DNA of 40,893 bases from Paracoccaceae bacterium (GTDB lineage: Bacteria > Pseudomonadota > Alphaproteobacteria > Rhodobacterales > Rhodobacteraceae), in the NCBI GenBank assembly GCA_029862205.1, contig JAOTXT010000037.1, positions 1 to 40,893 of the forward strand. The letters are read 5' to 3'. The notes under the pieces were generated by a model that was given only the letters and a program-made list of their open reading frames with translations, was not told the origin of the DNA and did no database searches. Below, piece after piece: positions 16,053 through 24,645 of the stretch (position 1 is its first letter; every line of letters begins with the position of its first letter). The position numbers and the translations under genes were made by a program.

Positions 16053-17066
16053 ATGAGTGGCGCCATTAGCGAGTTTGAATACCGTTACAACATGACCATC
16101 CGCAGCTTCCCGAGCCACGCGGAACCCGCTTTCGAGACCCTAGAGCAACAGCAGACGGTCTGGGGCGGGCACTGGGGCTGCGATAACGATGTAGGCAGAC
16201 TGCGCATGGTGCTGATGCATCGGCCTGGCGATGAGATGTCGATCATCGACCCGAGCAAGCGGATCGAGCGGCTTAACTCCTATGGCGACGAGGAAGGCCA
16301 GACCTGGTATTGGCGCGGCGACCGGTTGCCGGACCTGGCGCAGCAGCAGGCCCAGCACGACGCCCTGACCGAGGCATTGCGTGATGAAGGTGTCGAGGTG
16401 GTGCTGATCGACAAGGCTGCGCCCGGCCGGCACAAGCAGATCTACACCCGCGATAGCTGCATCGGTGTCCAGGGGGGTGCCATCGTCACTCGGTTGGGAC
16501 CGATCGTCCGGCGCGGCGAAGAGGCGCCAGTCACCCAGGCGCTCGCACGGGCCGGCTGCCCGATCCTGCGCACGGTCAACGGCACCGGCCTCATGGAAGG
16601 CGGTAGTTTCGTGTGGCTAAAGCCCGGCCTTGCGGTGATCGGGCGCTCGTCTCGGGTTAACGAAGGCGGGACGCGCCAGGTCGAGGAGGTGATCCGCGAG
16701 GCCGCCGCCGAGTTGATCCGGGTCGACCTGACCGGCTACCGGCTGCATATCGACGGCGCGCTGGTGATGATCGACGTGGATACCGCCATCACCAACCCAA
16801 CGCAGTTGCCGTTCTGGTTCCTCGAGAAGCTAGATGAGCTCGGCATTCGCCAGATCGAGGTCCACCCAGACGATGCGGCCGGCTGCCTCAACTGCCTGGC
16901 GGTCAGGCCCGGGCGGGTGATCATGCAATCGGGCGTGAGTCCGCGAACGGCAGATAGGCTGGATGCACTAGGGATCGAGATCGTGCCGGTCGACTACGAT
17001 CTGATTTACGAGGGTGGCGGCGGCATCCATTGCTCGACGTCGCCGCTGATCCGCGACTCGATCTGA
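16053..17066 (+). CDS. Arginine deiminase / amidinohydrolase family protein
   Basis: A member of the guanidino-group-modifying superfamily (arginine deiminase, dimethylarginine hydrolase, amidinotransferase). Members attack a guanidinium carbon through a Cys thiolate, releasing ammonia (giving a ureido compound) or an amine. Expected residues are visible in order: YTRDS (FTRD equivalent, substrate Asp), MEGGSF, the HIDGAL catalytic His-x-Asp, and the nucleophile Cys327 in GGIHCST close to the C-terminus. About 337 residues from ATG 16053, which has GGAGAGAG just upstream; the frame extends to 15996 but without a better site. It is the first gene of the catabolic block and converges with pxpC 9 nt away. 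The substrate is unknown. The neighbouring carbamoyl-hydrolase genes would suit a ureido product. Confidence 0.88.
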   Translation: MSGAISEFEYRYNMTIRSFPSHAEPAFETLEQQQTVWGGHWGCDNDVGRLRMVLMHRPGDEMSIIDPSKRIERLNSYGDEEGQTWYWRGDRLPDLAQQQAQHDALTEALRDEGVEVVLIDKAAPGRHKQIYTRDSCIGVQGGAIVTRLGPIVRRGEEAPVTQALARAGCPILRTVNGTGLMEGGSFVWLKPGLAVIGRSSRVNEGGTRQVEEVIREAAAELIRVDLTGYRLHIDGALVMIDVDTAITNPTQLPFWFLEKLDELGIRQIEVHPDDAAGCLNCLAVRPGRVIMQSGVSPRTADRLDALGIEIVPVDYDLIYEGGGGIHCSTSPLIRDSI

Positions 17067-17075
17067 GCCTTCGGC

Positions 17076-18074
17076 CTATCCGCGAATGACCCCGCCGATC
17101 AGGTTGACGGAGAGAAGGCTTTCACTGTCGAGGCCACGACCTACCGGGCCGATCTTTAGCCTGGCGATCCTCTGAGCGCGGGTCTTCAGCAGGCCGATCG
17201 CGGCCTCGAGCGTGACCTCGCGGAAGCGCACAAAGGTCCCGGCGGGAAGCTGGGCGAAATGGGGCATGTCTGCCCGGGCAATCACCGCGATCTTCGGGTA
17301 GCCGCCGGTTGTCTGCCGGTCGGCGGCGAGTACGATCGGCTTGCCGTCCCCGGGGAGCTGCACACTGCCGAGCGCGATCCCGTCCGAGACGATGTTGTAG
17401 CCCTTGTCCGTGTGCTTGAGGACCGGCCCCTCGAGCCGGACGCCCATCCGGTCAGAACGGGCGCCGATCTTCCAGGAAGTCTCCAGGAGGGCCTCCCAGG
17501 AGCCGGGCTCAAGGTGATCGAATTGCGGTCCTTTTAGGATCGCGATCTTGGCGGGTGCGATGGGCGGGTGCTCGGCAAGGGCGAGTTCCGGCCCTGCCGG
17601 GCCCTTCACGGGCAGGACCGCGCCCTCGCCAAGCGCGCCTTCGCCGGTGCCGCCGATGCCGGAGCGTGCGTGAAACGACAGGCTGTCGAACATGGGCGAA
17701 AGTTCGAAGCCGCCATGAGCCGCCAGATAGACGAAGGCGCTGCTGGGGCTGGGCGCTACGCGGAAGGTGCGGCCAGGAGCCAACCGGAAGCCGCGATTAC
17801 CGGTAATCTCGCCGCCATCGAGCCAAACACGGGGCGCCGGTCCAGCGACGGCGACGGTCGCCTCGTCGCCCTCTGGCGTCATGGTCAGGCCCGGACCGCC
17901 AACCTCGAGGCAGGCCTCGCCTGGCCCGTTCCCGGCAAGGCGGTTGGCGATCACCAGGGACACGGGATCCATGGCGCCGGACTCGGAAATCCCGTAGCGC
18001 TGGTAGCCTGGGCGACCCCGGTCCTGGACCGAGACCCAGGGGCCGCAACGGGTCAGTCTCAGCGCCGCCTTCAC
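17076..18074 (-). CDS. pxpC: 5-oxoprolinase subunit C (biotin-dependent carboxyltransferase-like, KipA/AHS2)
   Basis: Subunit C of the prokaryotic ATP-dependent 5-oxoprolinase PxpABC, which opens the lactam of pyroglutamate to give glutamate. Family landmarks: GPWVSVQDRGRPGYQRYG with GAMDP near the N-terminus, ANRLAGN, then ILKGPQFD, the WKIGARSDRMGVRLEGP block and SDGIALGSVQLPGDGKPIVL towards the C-terminus. 332 residues, normal. The GTG start at 18074 overlaps the pxpB stop by 4 nt (GTGA), indicating translational coupling. Its 3' end converges with the amidinohydrolase gene, 9 nt apart. In this cluster the lactam opened may be pyroglutamate or a related cyclic product made by the neighbouring enzymes. 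Confidence 0.93.
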   Translation of the reverse strand: MKAALRLTRCGPWVSVQDRGRPGYQRYGISESGAMDPVSLVIANRLAGNGPGEACLEVGGPGLTMTPEGDEATVAVAGPAPRVWLDGGEITGNRGFRLAPGRTFRVAPSPSSAFVYLAAHGGFELSPMFDSLSFHARSGIGGTGEGALGEGAVLPVKGPAGPELALAEHPPIAPAKIAILKGPQFDHLEPGSWEALLETSWKIGARSDRMGVRLEGPVLKHTDKGYNIVSDGIALGSVQLPGDGKPIVLAADRQTTGGYPKIAVIARADMPHFAQLPAGTFVRFREVTLEAAIGLLKTRAQRIARLKIGPVGRGLDSESLLSVNLIGGVIRG

Positions 18075-18793
18075 GCGTCATCCTCTGGTGTGGGCCGAAA
18101 CTCGCCGCGCTCCACGCGACCCGAGAGCGTGTGCCAATCCCCAGCCGAGATCCGCTCGAAGCGCACCTGGTCGCCGGGATGGAAAAGGAAGACCGGATCG
18201 CCGTCCGGATCGAAGGTCTTCAGGGGCGTCCGCCCGATCAGGTGCCAGCCGCTTGGAACCGGCACGGATGTGACCGCCGCCTGCGCGCCCCCGATCGAGA
18301 CCGTGCCGGCGGGGGTGACTAGGCGCGGCTCGATCCGCCGTGGCGTGTGCAGTGCCTCCGGCAGGCCGCCGAGGTAGCAAAAGCCCGGCGCGAACCCGAT
18401 CATGTAAACCCGGTAGGTCGCGTTTGCATGGATTTCGACGACTTGCTCTTCGGTCAGGCCATGGCGCGCTGCCAGATCGGCGAGGTCGATCCCCAGATCG
18501 CCGCCATAGCCGACCGGGACGCGCCAGAGCCGCCCAAGTGCGTCGTCGGCGCCTGTTTTCACGACCATCTGCTCGACCGTTTTGCGCAGGGCCGCCAGCG
18601 AAGTGGTAAGCGGGTCGAAATGGATCATCAGGGCGCGATAGGTGGGTACCAATTCGATCACGCCTTCGGGCAAGTCGGTGCCCAGCGCTTTGTCCAGCGC
18701 CAGGACCCGGGCGTTCGTCGTTGGGTCGACCGTGTCGCCGAACTCCACTGACAGGGCGCAGTCGCCGACCGTAAGGAAGCGCGGCCCGGTCAT
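18071..18793 (-). CDS. pxpB: 5-oxoprolinase subunit B (KipI/AHS1-type)
   Basis: Subunit B of the 5-oxoprolinase complex. Typical sequence: FLTVGDCALSVEFGD at the start, VELVPTYRALMIHFDPL, VPVGYGGDLGIDLADLA, then GFAPGFCYLGGLP, TPRR, PAGTVSIGGAQAAV and GWHLIGRTP. About 240 residues from ATG 18793; a GTG/ATG-containing frame from 18814 would add seven residues (MPAPGGR) not expected in the family. It is the first gene of the pxpBC pair and divergent from pxpA across 77 bp. That spacer therefore probably carries back-to-back promoters controlling the entire three-subunit enzyme. Confidence 0.93.
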   Translation of the reverse strand: MTGPRFLTVGDCALSVEFGDTVDPTTNARVLALDKALGTDLPEGVIELVPTYRALMIHFDPLTTSLAALRKTVEQMVVKTGADDALGRLWRVPVGYGGDLGIDLADLAARHGLTEEQVVEIHANATYRVYMIGFAPGFCYLGGLPEALHTPRRIEPRLVTPAGTVSIGGAQAAVTSVPVPSGWHLIGRTPLKTFDPDGDPVFLFHPGDQVRFERISAGDWHTLSGRVERGEFRPTPEDDA

Positions 18794-18870
18794 GCGCCCG
18801 CCCGGGGCTGGCACGTGACCCGCTGGTGCTCTACGTTTTGCAGCGCAAGTAGCCGCGAGGAGCAGACGCC

Positions 18871-19647
18871 ATGATCGATCGCATCGACATCAACTCTGAC
18901 CTCGGCGAGAGCTGGGGCGCCTATTCGATTGGTGATGACAGCTCGATGCTGGAGATCGTCACCAGCGCCAACCTGGCCTGCGGGTTTCACGGCGGCGATC
19001 CGGACGTGATGACGGAGAGCGTGCGGCTGGCAAAGCAGGGCGGCGTGGCGATCGGCGCCCATCCGGGGTTCTTCGACCTCTACGGCTTCGGGCGCCGGCG
19101 CATCTATGGCGACAGCCCCGCCACCTTGCGCAACCAGATCATCTATCAGATTGGCGCCCTTTCGGGCATCGCGCGCGCCGGAGACCATCAGGTGACCCAT
19201 GTGAAGACCCACGGAAGCCTTGGTAACATGGCTGCCGTGGATGAAACCATGGCCGAGGCGGTTGTCGACGCGATGCTGGCGGTCGACCGCGACCTGATCC
19301 TGGTGGTGATGCCGGGCAATGCGCTGGATCGGGCCGCCCGGGCGGCGGGAGCGCGGATCGTCAACGAGATCTATGCAGACCGCACCTATGACGACGACGG
19401 CAACCTGACCCCGCGCAGCGAGCCCGGCGCGGTGATCCACGACGCGGCCGAGGCCAAGACCCGCGCGCTGCAGATGCTGGAGGACGGAGCGATCCGCTCG
19501 ACCAGCGGCAAGCGGATCCCCTTGCGGATCGATACGATCTGCGTCCACGGGGACAACCCCGATGGGGTTGCCATGGCGCGCGGCCTACGCAAGGCAGTGA
19601 CGGATGCCGGCGTGCACGTTGCGCCCTTCCACACCTTCGTCGACTGA
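18871..19647 (+). CDS. pxpA: 5-oxoprolinase subunit A (LamB/YcsF family)
   Basis: Subunit A of the ATP-dependent 5-oxoprolinase. The signature is clear: DINSDLGESWG, NLACGFHGGDPDVM, GVAIGAHPGFFDLYGFGRR, HVKTHGSLGNMA (the HVKPHGALYN equivalent), IYADRTYDDDGNLTPR and ICVHGDNPDGVAMA. 258 residues, full length. GAGGAG lies about 7 nt before the ATG. It is transcribed opposite to pxpBC, an arrangement less common than a contiguous pxpBCA operon. Its 3' end is only 4 nt from the end of the convergent deacetylase-like gene, so the block is compact and no terminator is visible between them. Confidence 0.94.
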   Translation: MIDRIDINSDLGESWGAYSIGDDSSMLEIVTSANLACGFHGGDPDVMTESVRLAKQGGVAIGAHPGFFDLYGFGRRRIYGDSPATLRNQIIYQIGALSGIARAGDHQVTHVKTHGSLGNMAAVDETMAEAVVDAMLAVDRDLILVVMPGNALDRAARAAGARIVNEIYADRTYDDDGNLTPRSEPGAVIHDAAEAKTRALQMLEDGAIRSTSGKRIPLRIDTICVHGDNPDGVAMARGLRKAVTDAGVHVAPFHTFVD

Positions 19648-19651
19648 GCGC

Positions 19652-20569
19652 TTACTCGGCGTTCTCGGGTGCGGCCTCGCCCAGTTCCGGGATCGGTCCA
19701 TCGTAGTAAGGCAGGCGGTCGATCCGGGGCCTCCACGTGCCATCTTCGATCACGCCCTGCACATGGGCGGCGATTTCGTCGAGGCGGGCGAACCAGACGC
19801 CGCCCTTCGCCGTCATGTGCTCGATCAGGTCGCAGATCATCTGGGCCCGCGACAGCCGGCCGCTAAGGAACGGGTGCCAGATCCCGATCCAGAGCCCGCC
19901 ATGCTGCCACATAGCGTCGAATTCGGCCGCATAGACGGCCATCGCCTGCTCGGGCGGCTTGATGGTCGCCCGGTAATCAAGCTCACGTGAGGTCTGGAAA
20001 TGGGGCCAGTCGTCGAGCCCGATATGAGAGGGTAGTTCGATGATTTCGCCTTGGGACGTGCGCAGCAGATAGGGAACGTCATCGCCCATAAGCGATGCGT
20101 CATAGGCAAATTCGCCCTCGACCAGCAAATCCAGCGTGTCGCGCGAGAACTGGTAGGCCGGCGCGCGATAACCCCGGGGCCGTTCCCCGGTCATGCGTTC
20201 GATCACCTCGGTCGAGCGCTCCATCCAGGCGCGCTCTGCATCGCGGTCCATGGTGTTCGGCTCTTCGTGGAGGTAGCCATGATGACCGATCTCGTGGCCG
20301 CCATTCAAGACGGTCTCAACGGCTGCCGGATAGCGCTCCATACACCATGCGGGTAGGAAGAAGGTCTGCTGCATGCCGTAGCGTTCGTAGATGTCTACGA
20401 TCCGGGGAATGGCGATCTCGGGTCCGTAGCGCAGCGCCGACATGGCGCCGAGACGGGTGTCGGCCGAGCTGTGATGGGCCAGGTGCAGCAAGCTGTCCGC
20501 ATCCATGTCGAAGGTGAAGGCAACGGCGCAGCGCGCGCCGTTTGGCCAAGGGACCGGGTTTCGGATCAT
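19652..20569 (-). CDS. Polysaccharide-deacetylase-fold (NodB homology) hydrolase, HpPgdA-like
   Basis: A metal-dependent carbohydrate-esterase-4 fold hydrolase of about 305 residues. The metal motif is visible: FTFDMDADS (motif 1 Asp), GHEIGHHGYLHE (motif 2 His pair) and RGYRAPAYQFS (motif 3 Arg/Pro). The FDMDAxS form and the absence of any signal peptide or membrane anchor place it with the intracellular group resembling H. pylori PgdA (HP0310) and with relatives acting on small cyclic amides, rather than exported chitin or peptidoglycan deacetylases. ATG 20569 has AAAGGAGG upstream. It is the last gene of the seven-gene minus-strand operon. A small-molecule amide or imide is the likelier substrate in this context; that is inference. 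Confidence 0.82.
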   Translation of the reverse strand: MIRNPVPWPNGARCAVAFTFDMDADSLLHLAHHSSADTRLGAMSALRYGPEIAIPRIVDIYERYGMQQTFFLPAWCMERYPAAVETVLNGGHEIGHHGYLHEEPNTMDRDAERAWMERSTEVIERMTGERPRGYRAPAYQFSRDTLDLLVEGEFAYDASLMGDDVPYLLRTSQGEIIELPSHIGLDDWPHFQTSRELDYRATIKPPEQAMAVYAAEFDAMWQHGGLWIGIWHPFLSGRLSRAQMICDLIEHMTAKGGVWFARLDEIAAHVQGVIEDGTWRPRIDRLPYYDGPIPELGEAAPENAE

Positions 20570-20585
20570 GGGAGCCTCCTTTCGG

Positions 20586-21488
20586 TCATGCGGCATGCGG
20601 TGGGTCGGCGGCAAACCCTTGCCAATCGCCGGTGGGCTGCCAGCCGAGGCGCGTGCGGGCACGTAAATTGCCGAAGACCGCCGCTCTGCGGTTCGCCGCA
20701 AAAGCCGATTCGTCAGCTACCGGGATCTCGCGGCCGTAGACGCGGGCCATAACCTCCAGGGATGGCGCCGGGCTCATAGTGTCCGAGGCGCCGATATTGA
20801 AGGCTTCACAGGGTTCGAGGTCGGCGGTCAGGGCCAGCCAGAACGCCCGCGCGGTGTCGTCCGGGCGCACATAGGCGCGATGGGGCGGTGGCGGGAGATG
20901 GTCGGCCGGCCGCGGGAGGGCGCCATCCGCCTCGCGCGCCCGGCGGTCGAAATCGGCCACGCGGTCGGGGAATATGATCCAGGCTGGGCGCAGGCAGGGC
21001 ACGGTCATACGCGCTCGGCGCGCAAACGATGAGGCGACGTCTTCGACCACCTGCTTGCTGAGCTCATAGGCGACACAGGGGCGCAGAGGGTGAGACTCAT
21101 CGAAGGGCAGCCGATCCGGTTGCCGTTCCCATGGCAAATCCTCCAACCCGTAGGCCGCGATGCTGGAGCAGACTGCAACACGGCCGATTCCCGCCGCCTC
21201 GGCGGCAGCCAGGATATTCCAGGTGCCTTGTACATTGACGTGGAAATAGTCGTGCTCGCTGGCCGGAACGCCGGAGTCGAGGCCGGCTAGGTGGATCACG
21301 GCGTCATGGCCCCGTGCCGCGTCGCAGAGCGCGTCAAAGTCACGGATGTCCGCTGGCACATGGGCGGCCCCGTCCGCCGGCGGAACGATATCCAGGACTG
21401 TGACCTCTGCGTGCTGCAGCATCTCGGCGACCACGAAACGGCCTAGCCGGCCGCTGCCCCCGGTCACCAGAACGCGCGACGGTGTCAT
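20586..21488 (-). CDS. NAD-dependent epimerase/dehydratase (extended SDR family)
   Basis: A Rossmann-fold oxidoreductase or epimerase. The nucleotide-binding loop VLVTGGSGRLGRFV lies at residues about 6-19, HLAGLDSG follows, and the catalytic Tyr-x3-Lys is present as YELSKQ with an upstream Ser (CSSIAAYG). The C-terminal part contains the HRAYVRPDDTARAFWLAL segment typical of extended SDRs. 300 residues. The ATG overlaps the stop of the upstream ureohydrolase gene by 4 nt (ATGA), so translation is coupled. Its job in the pathway is probably oxidation or reduction of a hydroxyl or carbonyl in an intermediate; a sugar-nucleotide role is unlikely given the neighbours. Confidence 0.88.
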   Translation of the reverse strand: MTPSRVLVTGGSGRLGRFVVAEMLQHAEVTVLDIVPPADGAAHVPADIRDFDALCDAARGHDAVIHLAGLDSGVPASEHDYFHVNVQGTWNILAAAEAAGIGRVAVCSSIAAYGLEDLPWERQPDRLPFDESHPLRPCVAYELSKQVVEDVASSFARRARMTVPCLRPAWIIFPDRVADFDRRAREADGALPRPADHLPPPPHRAYVRPDDTARAFWLALTADLEPCEAFNIGASDTMSPAPSLEVMARVYGREIPVADESAFAANRRAAVFGNLRARTRLGWQPTGDWQGFAADPPHAA

Positions 21489-22450
21489 TCGTCTGGTCCG
21501 CCAGCGCGCCGCACCGCCAAGAGCGACAGGATTTCCAGCGCCACGGTTGCGCCGAGCAGCGCGGTGACCTGACCGGGCCCGTCGAAGAGGGGGTTGACTT
21601 CGACCACATCGGCGCCGGCGAGATTCATCGGCGCCAGCGCTCGGAGGAAGGCGAGGGCCTCGCGCGGTGTCGGGCCGCCCGCCTCCGGCGTCTGGACGCC
21701 GGGCGCGCCCGCAGGATCGACGAAATCCAGATCGAATGTCAGATAGACCGGCCGATCGCCAACCCGCTCGGCCACCTGTGCGGCGACACCCGCCGAGCCA
21801 AGTTCCAGCATCTCGTCGGTGGTCAGCACCTGGAAGCCCAGATCGACGGACTGGCTGACATCGTCGGCACGGAACAGCGAGCCCCGCATGCCGAGCTGGA
21901 TCGAACTGGCCGGATCGATGATTCCCTCCTCCGCGCCGCGACGGAACGGGGTCCCGGCCGAATATTTCCTGCCCCCGAAATAGGTTCGCCAGGTGTCAGA
22001 GTGGGCGTCAAAATGAACCAGCGACAGGGGGCCGCGTCGGCGCGCAACCGCCCTCAGTGCCGGCAGCGAAACGGAGTGATCGCCGCCAATCGAAAGGGGC
22101 ACCACGCCGCCGGTAACCAGTTGATCGACAGACGCTTCCAGACGCTCGAAGGAGTCCTCCAGGTATCCAGGCACCACGCTCGCATCACCCGCATCGGCAA
22201 TCGCCAGGCGCTCGAACACGTTCACGTGGTCGCGGTAGGGATTGATCGGACGCAGCATGATCGACATCGCCCTCACCGCCTGGGGACCGAAGCGTGCGCC
22301 GGTGCGGAAAGGCGAGCCCGAATCCGACGGCAAGCCCAGGATCGCTGCGTCGAGCCTATCCCCGGTCTGCGCCTGGGGCAGGCGCATGAAGGTCGCGAGC
22401 CCTACAAAGCGCGGGCTGTCCAGACTGTCGACCGGCAGGAAGCCGCTCAT
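21485..22450 (-). CDS. Arginase/agmatinase family ureohydrolase
   Basis: A binuclear-manganese ureohydrolase that would release urea from a guanidino compound. All six metal ligands are present: His125 (IGGDHS), Asp148, His150 and Asp152 (VHFDAHSD), and Asp240 and Asp242 (TFDLDFVDP). GPxxxR and the ILGLPSDSGSPFRTGARFGP N-terminus are those of agmatinase and guanidino-acid hydrolases (guanidinobutyrase or guanidinopropionase) rather than arginase. 321 residues, full length. It overlaps by 4 nt both the upstream M20 gene stop and the downstream SDR start, so it is firmly inside the transporter operon. The exact guanidino substrate cannot be read from sequence. No urease or urea amidolyase gene is in the window to handle the urea. 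Confidence 0.92.
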   Translation of the reverse strand: MSGFLPVDSLDSPRFVGLATFMRLPQAQTGDRLDAAILGLPSDSGSPFRTGARFGPQAVRAMSIMLRPINPYRDHVNVFERLAIADAGDASVVPGYLEDSFERLEASVDQLVTGGVVPLSIGGDHSVSLPALRAVARRRGPLSLVHFDAHSDTWRTYFGGRKYSAGTPFRRGAEEGIIDPASSIQLGMRGSLFRADDVSQSVDLGFQVLTTDEMLELGSAGVAAQVAERVGDRPVYLTFDLDFVDPAGAPGVQTPEAGGPTPREALAFLRALAPMNLAGADVVEVNPLFDGPGQVTALLGATVALEILSLLAVRRAGGPDE

Positions 22451-23703
22451 CCATTGCCCCCCGCCATCAGATAGTCGAAGGCCGAGAGCGTATGGGCCTT
22501 GGTGACATGGAACACCTCTTCGATATCCACATACTCATCAGCCATAGCAACGTTGAAGGGAGTAATCCCGTATACATAGGCCGGAACCCCAAGTCCTCGC
22601 CAGAGCCGCGCATCGGTTCCGGGCAGGCTAACAATCGCCGGCGGCCGGAAGCCGGCTAGTTCCTCGACATTCTTTTGCAGCAGCCGGCACATCGGGTGGT
22701 CGGGGTCGGACCAGAGCGGCTCCTGTCGGCCGACGACCTCCATCTCGGCCTGGGGGAATTCCGCCGCAATCTCTCCGGCGCGGGCGATCACAGCGTCCGG
22801 CGAGATGCCCATGGGGACCCGAATATCTGCGGTGACAACGCAGGTGCCCGGTAACATGTTCTGTTTCACGCCGCCGTTCACGGTTCCGATGTTGAGTGTC
22901 ACCTTTTGCAGGATCGCTGCAGCACCGGGCGAAGCGACCTTGTCGATGACCTCTTCGGCACCACTGAGTGCACGCTGAATTGCTTCAGGCGACTCGACCG
23001 GAATGTCGCGCAATGCGCCCAGAGCCAGTATCAGCCGGGCACCGATCTCGTTCGCATTCGCGCTCTTGTGCGGATAAGCGCCATGCGCCCCGGGGGTGCG
23101 GATATTGAATTTCAGCCAGAGCGGCCCCTTCTCAGCGAAGCGCACCGAATGAATGCCGGTGGGTTCGGTCGAAAGGCAGACGTCGCCATGGACCTCGGGG
23201 TGGTTGGCGACGAGATAGCGCGCGCCGTCCGGGCCGAAGGTCTCCTCGTCCGAGACGGCGGTCATGGTGACCTGGCCTGGCAGGTGCTCGCGCAGGCGGT
23301 GGAGATACATGAAGGCGAAAAGAACCGTCGTCGTGCCGGCCTTCATGTCATTGACACCCCGGCCATACATCCGACCGTCCACCACCTCACCGCCCCAGGG
23401 ATCCTGAGTCCAGGTTCCGGCGTCGCCGAGGGGGAATACGTCGATATGGCCGTTGAAGACCACATGCGGGCCAGGTCGCGACCCTTTGAAGTTCCCAACA
23501 AAGTTCGGCATATCGGGATTTGGGGCGATGACCTCGAAGGGCAGGTCGCGTTCGGTTAGAAACCGTTCGATCAAGGCCGCTGCCTCGCGCGTGTCCCCCG
23601 GGGGGTTCGGGCTCTTGGCACGGACGAAGTCGCCGAGGAAATCCAGAAACACATCCCGGTCCCCATCGATCCATTCGACGATCTGAGCGCGTAGGTCGGG
23701 CAT
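22447..23703 (-). CDS. M20 family deacylase, ArgE/DapE-like
   Basis: A two-metal amidohydrolase of the acetylornithine deacetylase/succinyl-diaminopimelate desuccinylase group. Motifs in order: NGHIDVFP (His, catalytic Asp), GRGVNDMKAG (bridging Asp), VSDEETFG (Glu pair), STEPTG, a dimerisation domain starting GAHGAYPH, and GTDARLWRGLGVPAYVYG near the end. 418 residues, normal. A GGGGAG ribosome site precedes the ATG. It follows the solute-binding-protein gene after a 66-bp gap holding a hairpin, and its stop overlaps the ureohydrolase start. In the operon it probably removes an acyl group (acetyl, formyl or similar) from the imported compound or an intermediate; true ArgE is a biosynthetic enzyme usually found elsewhere. 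Confidence 0.9.
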   Translation of the reverse strand: MPDLRAQIVEWIDGDRDVFLDFLGDFVRAKSPNPPGDTREAAALIERFLTERDLPFEVIAPNPDMPNFVGNFKGSRPGPHVVFNGHIDVFPLGDAGTWTQDPWGGEVVDGRMYGRGVNDMKAGTTTVLFAFMYLHRLREHLPGQVTMTAVSDEETFGPDGARYLVANHPEVHGDVCLSTEPTGIHSVRFAEKGPLWLKFNIRTPGAHGAYPHKSANANEIGARLILALGALRDIPVESPEAIQRALSGAEEVIDKVASPGAAAILQKVTLNIGTVNGGVKQNMLPGTCVVTADIRVPMGISPDAVIARAGEIAAEFPQAEMEVVGRQEPLWSDPDHPMCRLLQKNVEELAGFRPPAIVSLPGTDARLWRGLGVPAYVYGITPFNVAMADEYVDIEEVFHVTKAHTLSAFDYLMAGGNG

Positions 23704-23729
23704 CGGAAACTCCCCGCATGAACTTGGAT

Positions 23730-23755
23730 CGGGCCGCCCCGTAATGGGCGGCCCG
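23730..23755 (-). promoter_or_regulatory. Intercistronic hairpin downstream of the solute-binding-protein gene
   Basis: A perfect 10-bp GC stem (CGGGCCGCCC/GGGCGGCCCG) with a 6-nt loop lies between the binding-protein stop and the M20 start. It lacks a U-run. Such hairpins after periplasmic binding-protein genes commonly stabilise the upstream mRNA and lower expression of downstream genes, which gives excess binding protein. Here that role is inferred from position and structure. Confidence 0.65.
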
Positions 23756-23769
23756 GAACGTGAATAGCC

Positions 23770-24582
23770 TCAGCGGAACTGGCTCCGGATCGGCTCCTCC
23801 GGTGCCGGGCTATAACCGATAATGGCGCCGGTGATCTTCTCGTAGGTGCCATCGGCGACCAGCGAGGCCAGGGCCTCGTTCAGCGCCTTAACCAAGTTCA
23901 CTTGGTGGGCCTGGGCGGCCCAACCCTTTTGAATGCGGCTCAGATAACCGGGTACGATCTTGAGCGGCAGGCCAGAGTTCTCGATCCCGTAAGCAGCGGC
24001 GATCGAGTCGGTCACCATCCCGTCGATCTTCTTGTCCGCTAGATCCCGCATGGCATCGTTCTCGGACTGATAGTATTTTGTCTCGCCCGGCTCCAAGCCC
24101 TTAGCGAGCTCGGCCCAGGTTGAACTGACCAGAACACCCATGGTCTTGCCCTTGAAATCAGCCTGCGACGTGACGGGGCTGTCCTTGTGGACGACCAGGC
24201 GTCCGCCCGACTCCAGCCAGCCATCAATGAAGAGAACCCGCTCTTGACGCTCCTTGGTGATGTCCATGGTGTCACAGAGGATGTCGTATTGACCGGCCAT
24301 CAGGCCGACCAGAAGCGACTCCCACTTTGTGATGACATACTCGATCTCTAGTCCAGCGCGCATTGCCATCTCGGCGAAGACTTCGTTCGTCAATCCGATC
24401 CACTTGCCGTCGGAGGTTTGCATCGAGAAGGGTGCAAAAGCACCGGTGAAGGCGCATTTCACCTTACCCTGCTCCAGAACCTCCAGCTCTTGCGCCTTTG
24501 CCCCGGTAGGGGCGGCGCCCAGGATAGCGAGGGCCAGTCCGGCGGCGGCGGAAACTCCGCTGATTGATTTCCAGATGGTCAT
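23770..24582 (-). CDS. Polar amino-acid-type ABC transporter substrate-binding protein
   Basis: A periplasmic binding protein of the HisJ/GlnH cluster, about 270 residues from ATG 24582 (GAGGAG upstream). A signal peptide is clear: MTIWKS, hydrophobic AAGLALAILGAAP, and a cleavage region at AKAQ. The mature protein has GKVKCAFTGAFAPFSM, VITKWESLLVGLMAGQYDIL and ITKERQERVLF, whose Arg aligns with the carboxylate-binding Arg of HisJ. The preceding residues, normally Ser-Ser-x-Ser in HisJ, read Asp-Thr-Met-Asp here. The extra acidic residues would suit a cationic or strongly hydrogen-bonding ligand, for example a guanidino compound; this is a weak inference. It is co-transcribed with permease and ATPase genes and is followed by a stabilising hairpin. 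Confidence 0.92.
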   Translation of the reverse strand: MTIWKSISGVSAAAGLALAILGAAPTGAKAQELEVLEQGKVKCAFTGAFAPFSMQTSDGKWIGLTNEVFAEMAMRAGLEIEYVITKWESLLVGLMAGQYDILCDTMDITKERQERVLFIDGWLESGGRLVVHKDSPVTSQADFKGKTMGVLVSSTWAELAKGLEPGETKYYQSENDAMRDLADKKIDGMVTDSIAAAYGIENSGLPLKIVPGYLSRIQKGWAAQAHQVNLVKALNEALASLVADGTYEKITGAIIGYSPAPEEPIRSQFR

Positions 24583-24645
24583 GGTCGTCTCCTCTCTTGC
24601 TGTGTGGTCTTCTTCTTTCGCCCGGGTCCCGGCGCCCATCGGGCG

